A model generated the notes under the pieces. It made no database searches. It was not told the DNA's origin and was given only the letters and a program-made list of their open reading frames with translations. DNA of 62,378 nt from Thermoplasmatota archaeon (GTDB lineage Archaea; Thermoplasmatota; E2; DHVEG-1), in contig JAUWBM010000004.1 of the NCBI GenBank assembly GCA_030601705.1, positions 1 to 62,378 on the forward strand, given 5' to 3'. Below are positions 10,093 to 17,942 of the stretch, in pieces (the stretch's first letter is position 1; each line of letters starts with the position of its first letter). A program made the translations under genes and the position numbers.

Positions 10093-10896
10093 TTACGGCT
10101 CCAGTCTCCTTCTTTTAATAAGTTCTAGCTTATCCATGGGATCTGTCATAGGTTTTGGACTATGATAGACAGAGATTGTATTCAGTCCGATAAACTTTTT
10201 TTCTATCTCGTCCAATTCTTCCATTGGCAACGGTTTTACGTTACATGGTCGAAGAGGAGTATTAATTTGTACTTCATCTGGTTGAATCTCCCTTGCCAGT
10301 TTTGCGAGTTCATGTGCATAGTCTTTGTTTTCTCCCATAAACATTATTTGAAGATCGAATTTTCCACGGAAATCTCTTCGTAATTCTTTGATGCCCCTGA
10401 GCGTTTGTTCAAATGTTATTTCTTCTGCAGGGCGGCTTATTTTCTGGAAGAGCTCTTGATTTGGTGCATCGAGTTTTGCAACTATTATATCTAGTTTTTT
10501 AAGATCGCTTTGAACATTTTTATCATACATTAAAGAAGAATTGGTAAGTATTGCAAGTGGCAAATCTGTTAGTTCTCTAATGATTTGTATTGCTTTACTC
10601 ATGTTTTTTGCCAAGGTAGGTTCCCCCATCCCGGAGAGCGTGATTACATCAGGTGTTGTTTGATGGAGGGCATGTTGTAGATCTTTTTTGAGTTTATCTA
10701 GTGAGATAAAAGATTTTCTTTGTCTTGTAATTCTATCGGTTTCTTCTAGTTGGCAATAAATACAATCAAAAGAGCATATCTTTTTTTCTGAACAAATGAG
10801 ATCAACACCTAATGATTTCCCTAGCCTCCACGATGCAACAGGCCCGTAGATAATTTTCATGATGTTTAATAAAACCATTCTTTGGTATTTAATCAT
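10093..10896 (-). CDS. radical SAM protein (COG0731-like)
   Basis: KKICSFDCIYCQLEET CX3CX2C; LSGMGEPTLAKN; likely start is the internal ATG at about 10860. Confidence 0.8.
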   Translation of the reverse strand: MIKYQRMVLLNIMKIIYGPVASWRLGKSLGVDLICSEKKICSFDCIYCQLEETDRITRQRKSFISLDKLKKDLQHALHQTTPDVITLSGMGEPTLAKNMSKAIQIIRELTDLPLAILTNSSLMYDKNVQSDLKKLDIIVAKLDAPNQELFQKISRPAEEITFEQTLRGIKELRRDFRGKFDLQIMFMGENKDYAHELAKLAREIQPDEVQINTPLRPCNVKPLPMEELDEIEKKFIGLNTISVYHSPKPMTDPMDKLELIKRRRLEP

Positions 10897-11083
10897 GACG
10901 TATTTGAGCTAAAAGTGCTGTTTGGGGGTTATTCGTGAATAGGTTTTAAGGTTATTCGCGGTGAATTACTTTTATGGGAGGAATAGCTCATGAGTGAGTT
11001 TCTGTAGGCGAGTTTTCTGGAAAATTAGATACCCAATATTCCCAAAAATTTGAAAGAAAAAACGTAAATAAAGTACTGAAGCC

Positions 11084-12205
11084 ATGTTAAATGTTTATAC
11101 TTTGACTAATCTTTGTAAAGCTACTTCCAAAGGTATAAAAGCATTTTGTAGTATATTATTTCAGATGAAAAATAATGAAGATCTTGCCCCGGGTCTAGTG
11201 ATTTGGGAGATTACCCTGAAATGCAATCTAAGATGTCGACATTGCGGTTCATCTGCAGGAAACGCAAGACCTAATGAATTAACGACCAAAGAGGGTCTCA
11301 GATTATGTAACGACCTTGCGAGATTAGGTTTTAGGGGTGTAACTTTGTTTGGTGGTGAACCGTTTCTTCATAAGAATTGGGATATTTTAGGTAAAAAAAT
11401 TAAAGATTTGGGCATGAAACTCTCCATTGTGTCAAATGGATTTGTAAATGCAAGGAATGTACTTCCTAAGTTAGCAAGATTACATGTTGATTCTGTGCAG
11501 ATTGGTTTAGATGGAGCTTCTTCAAAAACACACGACTATATACGAGGAGTTAGCGGATCTTTTGAAAAAGCTATTGACTTTTTACGTCTATCAAAAAAAG
11601 CCGGTTTATCAACTGGAGCTATAACAACGATGAGTAAAATGAATTTTAAGGAACTGCCAGCGTTAAGGGATCTTATTATCAAGGAGGGAATTGATTGGCA
11701 AATCCAAGAAGGTGTTCCGATAGGTAGATTCCCAAAAGATAAGGTTTTATCTCAACAGGAATATTATTCTATGGGGCTTTTTATCGCTGCCACTCGGAAA
11801 AAATATTCTTTTAAAAAGATTTTGATAGGCGGATCTCATAACCTTGTTTTTCATTCACAATTTCTTCCAAATATGTCTGCTCCTATAGAATGGAAAGGTT
11901 GTTGGGCAGGAAAAAGAGTCCTAGGAGTACAAAGTGATGGCGGAGTGAAAGGTTGTCTTGCATTATCTGATGAATTCATTGAGGATAACATCAGGGACAG
12001 AAGTATTGTCGACATTTGGAATGATCCAAATTCCTTTTCGTACAATAGAAAATTTAAGAAAACTGATTTAGGGGAAAATTGTAGGGATTGCAAATATGCG
12101 GATACATGTAAAGGTGGCTGTTCGACCCGATCGAATGCATTGGCGGGTATATTCCATAACGATCCTTTCTGCTTTTATAGAATTGAACAAACATTATTTG
12201 ACTAA
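11084..12205 (+). CDS. radical SAM/SPASM peptide maturase 1
   Basis: CNLRCRHC, FGGEPFL, C-terminal SPASM CRDCKYADTCKGGC...C; adjacent to small precursor-like ORFs. Confidence 0.85.
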   Translation: MLNVYTLTNLCKATSKGIKAFCSILFQMKNNEDLAPGLVIWEITLKCNLRCRHCGSSAGNARPNELTTKEGLRLCNDLARLGFRGVTLFGGEPFLHKNWDILGKKIKDLGMKLSIVSNGFVNARNVLPKLARLHVDSVQIGLDGASSKTHDYIRGVSGSFEKAIDFLRLSKKAGLSTGAITTMSKMNFKELPALRDLIIKEGIDWQIQEGVPIGRFPKDKVLSQQEYYSMGLFIAATRKKYSFKKILIGGSHNLVFHSQFLPNMSAPIEWKGCWAGKRVLGVQSDGGVKGCLALSDEFIEDNIRDRSIVDIWNDPNSFSYNRKFKKTDLGENCRDCKYADTCKGGCSTRSNALAGIFHNDPFCFYRIEQTLFD

Positions 12206-12262
12206 GCTAGAAATTGAAATTCATGCGAAAAGTTTTTTAACTAATATTTAATACGTGTTTTC

Positions 12263-12475
12263 ATGAAACATGCTAGCAATAATACCATGAATGAGCTGAT
12301 AAAAATAGGAAGCATGCTCGGAGTTGAAAAAGAGGATATCTACCAACTAAAAAAGAAAGCCTCGAATAAAGAAATGACGAACCTACAGATACTATTCCCG
12401 CACGATCCAACAGATTGCTACAAGGATCCTTGTGGCGGTTACTATGGTACCATAAGCATAAACGATTTTCAATAA
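12263..12475 (+). CDS. candidate modified-peptide precursor 1 (C-terminus GGYYGTISINDFQ)
   Basis: Small ORF between two rSAM/SPASM genes; leader IGSMLGVEKEDI and core YGTISINDF shared with four further ORFs. Confidence 0.75.
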   Translation: MKHASNNTMNELIKIGSMLGVEKEDIYQLKKKASNKEMTNLQILFPHDPTDCYKDPCGGYYGTISINDFQ

Positions 12476-12525
12476 ACCGTAGTCCTCTCCTTTAAATACC
12501 AAAGTATAGATCGGTAATAAGGAAA

Positions 12526-13563
12526 ATGAGCCTGAAAAACACCTATGCCCCAAGCCAGGTGGTCTGGGAACTTACCTTGCAGTGTAATCTAAAATGTATT
12601 CACTGTGGTTCATCCGCCGGAAAAGCCAGGCCTAACGAACTTTCTACTGCAGAAGCTCTTAACCTCTGCAAAGACCTGGCAGAAATCGACTCTAAAGAAG
12701 TCTGCTTCATGGGAGGTGAACCATTTCTTCGAAAAGAATGGTACAGACTCGGCAGAGAGGTTAGAGATTTAGGGATGAGACTCTTAGTTATCTCAAACGG
12801 CTTCATCGGAAATGAGGACATTATTTCTAAACTTGTTAAATTGCAGCCTTATGGTGTCTCAATAAGTCTCGATGGAGCAACAGCTCAGACTCATGATCAT
12901 ATCAGGGGAGTAGAGGGGTCTTTCAAAAAAGCAATGGAATTTATCTTTTTGTCTAGGAAAGCGGATCTACCAACAGCAGTTATCACAACGGTGAACAAGT
13001 TGAATTTTAAAGAGTTACCCATGATCAAAGAGTTATTGCTTGGGAAACATGTTGCTTGGCAAATTCAAACTGCTTCCCCCGAAGGAAGATTTCCAGAGAA
13101 ATTACTGTTATCGGAAGAAGAATTCTATTCTCTTGGCCTCTTTATTGCTTCTCTCCAGACAAAATATTCTACAAAAGAACTACCCGTCGTTGGTGCACAC
13201 TGTTGTGGGTACTATTCCAGATACATACCACATGTAGGATTATCTTCTGATTGGAGAGGATGCCAAGCAGGCATATCAATTTTAAGTGTTAAAAGCAATG
13301 GCGATGTAATAGGTTGCCTTGCAACATCAGATAAGTACATCGAAGGTAACATTCGAAACAGGAGTATTATTGAAATCTGGAATAATCCAAATTCTTTTGC
13401 ATATAACAGACATTTTAAAACAACTGATTTAGGAGATAACTGTATTGATTGCAGGTATGGAGAAAAATGTAAAGGTGGCTGTATGGGTATGTCAATCGCT
13501 TTAACCGGTAAACCTCACAATGACCCCTATTGTTACTATAAAATTGAACAAAAATTGTCTTAA
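12526..13563 (+). CDS. radical SAM/SPASM peptide maturase 2
   Basis: CNLKCIHC, MGGEPFL, SPASM CIDCRYGEKCKGGC...C; paralog of 11084..12205 throughout. Confidence 0.87.
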   Translation: MSLKNTYAPSQVVWELTLQCNLKCIHCGSSAGKARPNELSTAEALNLCKDLAEIDSKEVCFMGGEPFLRKEWYRLGREVRDLGMRLLVISNGFIGNEDIISKLVKLQPYGVSISLDGATAQTHDHIRGVEGSFKKAMEFIFLSRKADLPTAVITTVNKLNFKELPMIKELLLGKHVAWQIQTASPEGRFPEKLLLSEEEFYSLGLFIASLQTKYSTKELPVVGAHCCGYYSRYIPHVGLSSDWRGCQAGISILSVKSNGDVIGCLATSDKYIEGNIRNRSIIEIWNNPNSFAYNRHFKTTDLGDNCIDCRYGEKCKGGCMGMSIALTGKPHNDPYCYYKIEQKLS

Positions 13564-13626
13564 AATAAACAATTTATTGAAAGATAATCTTTTTATATAT
13601 ATTTAGACATTATAAACTGATAAAAT

Positions 13627-13806
13627 ATGATCCCAACAAAAATATTTGAAATTGGATCTATGCTTGGACTTAATGTTAAAGATATCAGGGATCTTGAGTC
13701 AAACTGGGACAAATCAGATATACCAAAGGCATCAATCGCCTTTCCATTAGATAATTATAAAGATGGCATATTCTATGGTACCATAAGTATAAACGATTTC
13801 AAATAA
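13627..13806 (+). CDS. candidate modified-peptide precursor 2 (59 aa; MIPTKIFEIGSMLGLNVKDIRDLESNWDKSDIPKASIAFPLDNYKDGIFYGTISINDFK)
   Basis: Translated by hand (below the ORF-track length cutoff); leader and core shared with neighbouring precursors. Confidence 0.75.
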   Translation: MIPTKIFEIGSMLGLNVKDIRDLESNWDKSDIPKASIAFPLDNYKDGIFYGTISINDFK

Positions 13807-13824
13807 CTAAAGAGGCATGAAGGG

Positions 13825-14034
13825 ATGGTTTCAGATAAACTATACGAGATAGGGGGGGACCTTGGCTTAAACAAAAAAGATATTGATGATGTTTTGTCAA
13901 CTAGACCAGTCAATAAAGACAATGTTGAATCTATCTCTCCAGTAGAAGTATACAAAGCGATTGGTAGATATGGCACTGTAAGCATAAACGATTTCCAAGA
14001 GGCAAGGAGACATCACGTATATGTTTCCAAATAA
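13825..14034 (+). CDS. candidate modified-peptide precursor 3 (core RYGTVSINDF, extension QEARRHHVYVSK)
   Basis: Leader KLYEIGGDLGLNKKDIDDVLS and core YGTVSINDF. Confidence 0.75.
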   Translation: MVSDKLYEIGGDLGLNKKDIDDVLSTRPVNKDNVESISPVEVYKAIGRYGTVSINDFQEARRHHVYVSK

Positions 14035-14230
14035 ACTTTATGAGATAGGTCAGAATCTCGGTTTAAACAAAAAAGATGTCGAAAGCGTTTTGTCTACTAC
14101 GCCAGCCAATGAACGTGATATCAAATCTATCCCTCCCACGGAAATCTATAAGGAATTCGGTAAATATGGCACCGTTAGCATACATGATTTCTCAAGAGCA
14201 AAAGGATACCGTGAATATGATTCCAAATAA
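14021..14230 (+). CDS. candidate modified-peptide precursor 4 (core KYGTVSIHDF, extension SRAKGYREYDSK)
   Basis: Leader KLYEIGQNLGLNKKDVESVLS and core; overlaps precursor 3 by 14 nt. Confidence 0.75.
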   Translation: MFPNKLYEIGQNLGLNKKDVESVLSTTPANERDIKSIPPTEIYKEFGKYGTVSIHDFSRAKGYREYDSK

Positions 14231-14390
14231 ACTTTATGAATTAGGTCAGTGTCTCGGCTTAGATAAAAGAGATATTGACAATGTTTATTCCTCCTTGGCA
14301 ACAAAGAAAGGCGATGCTAGCTTTACCTCACCGTTAGAAGTATATAAAGATTCATGCCATTACGGTACCATAAGCATAAAAGATTTCTAA
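14217..14390 (+). CDS. candidate modified-peptide precursor 5 (core HYGTISIKDF)
   Basis: Internal ATG of the 14076..14390 ORF; MIPNKLYELGQCLGLDKRDI leader aligns with precursors 2-4; overlaps precursor 4 by 14 nt. Confidence 0.75.
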   Translation: MIPNKLYELGQCLGLDKRDIDNVYSSLATKKGDASFTSPLEVYKDSCHYGTISIKDF

Positions 14391-14455
14391 TAGATCCTTA
14401 TTTCTGGGCAGTTATTTTTCTATACTACAACAAAGATTATGTTAACTGAGTCACC

Positions 14456-15775
14456 ATGAAACTTAATTTAGGCTGCGGAGGCGTTTATAAAAAAGAGTAT
14501 CTAAACATCGATGCCTTTGATAGTACCGTCGCAGATAAAATAATGTCAGCTGTTGACCTTGACCTAAAAGACAACAGTGTCGAAGAAATCATTGCTTCTC
14601 AACTCATTGAGCATCTAGGTCTTATGAGTAGCATATACACATTAAGTGAATGCTATAGAGTTTTAGAGTCAAAAGGAACACTTATCATTGAAACTCCAGA
14701 TATTAAAACCTCGTTTAAAAAATATATAACCGGTGGTCGTGAAGATAGAAAAAACATATTACCATGGATTTATGGATTAGAGAATCCAGGTTTGCAACAC
14801 AAATTTTGCTTTCCGGACGATCTCCTTGGAGAAATCTGTAAAAACATTGGTTTTACCAATATCAAAACAGAACATATTGAACCCGATGAATATCAACCAA
14901 TCTTAAAGATGACCTGCAACAAACCAATTGACCATCAATATCCACAATTCATTACTTTTCTCAGGAAACAATTACTTCGAAAAAAAGCAGTAGATTTACA
15001 CAACCAAATACTAGGATTAGAACAAGAAAGACTAATTGATTTTTTCTCATCGAAAATGAACCAACTCGATGAAAAGGTGAACAATGTCATACTAAATGAA
15101 ATAACAATAGAAGGAGCAGTTTCCAGCCCAGAAATAACAAATATTTTTCTCGAATCCCTCCTCAAAAAAAGAGTAGTCCCTCAGAAGAGAATCGATAAAC
15201 ATCTCAAAACAATAAAGTCACTAATCAAATTAGATTTTCTCGATATCCTCTGTTACAGCATGAGAGAAATACCCGACTTGGTCGGAGAACAAAAAAGAGT
15301 ATTTCATACAATAACTGATCTAGGAAAAAGCACGGTAAAAAACCTGTTAGACGACACAAAAAAATCCACTGTTATCAAGTCCCTTTCAAAAACAAAAAAG
15401 AAATGTAGAACCTATGATACAATTGATTTTTTCTCAGAAAAAATGCTACTCAAAAAAGCAAATCGGCTCTTCCAACGTGGATCAAAGGAATTTGTTTTAC
15501 AAAGATACGACGAAGCCATTAACAACTTCAAAATTTCAATTGGTTTTTATCGAGACCAAATTCTCACCTATTGGAACCTTGGAAGACTCTACACCTTAAC
15601 CAATAATAGAAAACAATCAAAAAAGTATTACAAGAAAACCCTTGATCTCCTCAAACTACTCGACTATAACAACAAAGAAATTATCAAAAATAAAATTGAA
15701 GAAGAAGTAAGCAAACTAACTAGAGAAACACCCAAAAATCCAATCACTTCGTTGGAAAATATTGTTGATGGCTAG
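14456..15775 (+). CDS. SAM-dependent methyltransferase with C-terminal TPR-like region; candidate tailoring enzyme
   Basis: KLNLGCGGVYKKEYLNIDA; CYRVLESKGTLIIETPD; C-terminal tandem helices ANRLFQRGSKEFVLQRYDEAINNFKISI. Confidence 0.75.
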   Translation: MKLNLGCGGVYKKEYLNIDAFDSTVADKIMSAVDLDLKDNSVEEIIASQLIEHLGLMSSIYTLSECYRVLESKGTLIIETPDIKTSFKKYITGGREDRKNILPWIYGLENPGLQHKFCFPDDLLGEICKNIGFTNIKTEHIEPDEYQPILKMTCNKPIDHQYPQFITFLRKQLLRKKAVDLHNQILGLEQERLIDFFSSKMNQLDEKVNNVILNEITIEGAVSSPEITNIFLESLLKKRVVPQKRIDKHLKTIKSLIKLDFLDILCYSMREIPDLVGEQKRVFHTITDLGKSTVKNLLDDTKKSTVIKSLSKTKKKCRTYDTIDFFSEKMLLKKANRLFQRGSKEFVLQRYDEAINNFKISIGFYRDQILTYWNLGRLYTLTNNRKQSKKYYKKTLDLLKLLDYNNKEIIKNKIEEEVSKLTRETPKNPITSLENIVDG

Positions 15776-17157
15776 ATATACGTTTTCTTTTTTATCTTGC
15801 TCCGATCAACCTTAGAGATGATACCCGCGGTGTGTGGTTTGATTTTATCCACTTCTTTTACATTTACCTCTATATCTGATCCAAATCTTTCTTGAAAACG
15901 GTGTTGTATTTCAGAAAATAACTTGTCAACTGGAAGATCGGTGTTTCTCAACTCGCTATCAAGTACTGCAAATATCTCTATCTTATTGATCCTGGGCTGA
16001 ATTATTTGAAACCGCTCAATACAATCGATATTAAACGAGCAACTAAGCTCGCCAATAAATTCATCAAGAGTGGAAGGAAGAACTATTGTTCCATTTGGTA
16101 AAACGATCGAATGACTTTCTCTCCCATAAATCTTAGAGATAAGTCCACCCGCTAGCCCACAAGTACACTTATCATCAGCAGGCGTTACGATATCATCAAG
16201 CCCCATATATCGAATTATAGGAGTTCCTCTTCCATAGAGTCTTGTCACCACTACATGACCGGGTTCACCAGGAGAAACAGGTTCACCAGTATCATCTATA
16301 AATTCTAGATATACAAAATCGGAATGGACATGATATTTTCCCTGCTTACATTGAAAGGCCATAGGGCCTGATTCCATGGCACCATATGTATCAAACACCT
16401 GCGTCTCAAACGAATTTTCAATATAATTTTTTAAATACTTATCTAATACAGACCCGGTTGATAATATACATCTCGGCTGTATATCTTTTCCAAATCCCCC
16501 TCTTTTAAGAAGGGCTAGTTGTCTTAGCATCCCGGGATAGCCGCCAATAAACTCAGGTTGAAAGCTAGTGATTTTCTTCATGATCTTTTTTGGATCATCA
16601 TACGTGTGAAAAATCTGTATATTGTCAAGAGAAAAAAATGGCTTTAATTTTGGAATCACCCCATCAGTGAGGTATTCCCTCTCGGCGCTATGTTCAGAAA
16701 GATCTGCAATAACCGTCATTCTGGTTTTTCTCCAGTCGACATTATGTTCTTTTATCACCCGTACATATCCTAACACTCCACGAACAATTGCAAACATGTC
16801 AATATAAATCGAGACTGATTTCCCTGTTGTACCAGAAGTATAACTCCTAATGATTTTTGTTTTGTCTGTAGTAGATGAAATAACTCTATCTGGAAAGTTT
16901 TTTCTTATATCGTCCTTACTTATAAATGGAAGTTTACCAATATCTTCAATACCTTTTATATCATCTGGATGGATACCTGCTGCCGTATATTTTTCATGAT
17001 AAACTGGAACAGTATATGCATATTTTACTAGCTTCCGAAGTTGTTTATCTTGAAATTTTTTCAAATTGTCGGCATTCATCCTCCGCAGTCTGTTCACATC
17101 AACCAAGTAACATTTTAAAACTCGAAAAATGAAAAAGGGATTGAGAAATGGATTCAT
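15772..17157 (-). CDS. CapK/PaaK-like adenylate-forming enzyme
   Basis: SYTSGTTGKSVSIY AMP-binding P-loop; DTYGAMESGPMAFQC; TRLYGRGTPIIRYMGLDD. Confidence 0.85.
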   Translation of the reverse strand: MNPFLNPFFIFRVLKCYLVDVNRLRRMNADNLKKFQDKQLRKLVKYAYTVPVYHEKYTAAGIHPDDIKGIEDIGKLPFISKDDIRKNFPDRVISSTTDKTKIIRSYTSGTTGKSVSIYIDMFAIVRGVLGYVRVIKEHNVDWRKTRMTVIADLSEHSAEREYLTDGVIPKLKPFFSLDNIQIFHTYDDPKKIMKKITSFQPEFIGGYPGMLRQLALLKRGGFGKDIQPRCILSTGSVLDKYLKNYIENSFETQVFDTYGAMESGPMAFQCKQGKYHVHSDFVYLEFIDDTGEPVSPGEPGHVVVTRLYGRGTPIIRYMGLDDIVTPADDKCTCGLAGGLISKIYGRESHSIVLPNGTIVLPSTLDEFIGELSCSFNIDCIERFQIIQPRINKIEIFAVLDSELRNTDLPVDKLFSEIQHRFQERFGSDIEVNVKEVDKIKPHTAGIISKVDRSKIKKKTYI

Positions 17158-17409
17158 CTTGTTAAAAGAATCATAGGCAATCTATTAAACTTATTCGATG
17201 AAAGTGTTACTTTTCTCGGATACACTGGCCTAAATCGCTCCCTTCTCTTTTTTTCTTTGAAATACAATATCATCCAATAGTACCTTTTCAATACCATACC
17301 TCTCAAAATTCACTATCTTTGTATATTTGACCAATAGCCTCTGACTCTATTCATGAATAATTCCTGCTATTAATTTTTGGTAAAATGGAAAGATTTAAAA
17401 AGTCTTAAG

Positions 17410-17458
17410 TTATACCATATAGTGTAGGTTTGTATTTTTAATATACAATATATAGTAT
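17410..17458. promoter_or_regulatory. putative tandem NrdR boxes upstream of nrdR-nrdD
   Basis: ATACAATATATAGTAT (17443-17458) matches the recalled consensus acaCwAtATaTwGtgt at 14/16; a weaker site ends ATATAGTGT (17410-17425); centres 33 bp apart. Confidence 0.55.
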
Positions 17459-17471
17459 CTGATGTGTTGGA

Positions 17472-17942
17472 ATGAACTGTCCATATTGCAACCATATTGA
17501 GACGAAAGTAACAGACTCCCGCGATACAGGGAATTACACAATTCGCAGAAGACGGGAATGCCTGAACTGCAACAAGCGATTTACTACGTATGAATATATC
17601 GAGATGACACCAGTATATGTCATTAAAAAAGACGGTAGAAGAGAAAAATTTGATAGAAAGAAGATTAAACACGGCATAATGAAAGCATTAGAAAAACGCC
17701 CAATTAGCCATGATAAGATCGAAGAAATGCTCGACTCAATTGAAGAGAAAATAAGAAGAGCCGGTATGGAGGAAATCAAGAGTTCTATTATAGGAGAATA
17801 CGTTATGGAGCGTCTCAAAGAAACAGATCAAGTTGCCTATATCAGATTTGCTTCTGTTTATAGATCATTTACTGACGTTACTTCATTTGAAAAAGAGGTC
17901 AAAAACCTGATAGAGCAATATAAAGGAGAGATTAAAAAATGA
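17472..17942 (+). CDS. nrdR: transcriptional repressor NrdR
   Basis: MNCPYCNHIETKVTDSRDTGNYTIRRRRECLNCNKRFTTYEYIE zinc ribbon plus ATP-cone. Confidence 0.95.
   Translation: MNCPYCNHIETKVTDSRDTGNYTIRRRRECLNCNKRFTTYEYIEMTPVYVIKKDGRREKFDRKKIKHGIMKALEKRPISHDKIEEMLDSIEEKIRRAGMEEIKSSIIGEYVMERLKETDQVAYIRFASVYRSFTDVTSFEKEVKNLIEQYKGEIKK

Noticed and set aside
10897-11083. Regulatory repeats GGTTATTCGTGAATA / GGTTATTCGCGGTGAATTA upstream of the rSAM cluster
   Set aside because: Only two loosely similar copies with different spacing; could be chance in AT-rich DNA.
13040-13250. Overlapping short ORFs within rSAM/SPASM-2
   Set aside because: Out of frame inside a convincing CDS; no family similarity.
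14076-14390. 104-aa ORF as given in the track for precursor 5
   Set aside because: Only residues 48-104 (from ATG 14217) align with the precursor family; the upstream part is out-of-frame sequence of precursor 4, so the start was moved.
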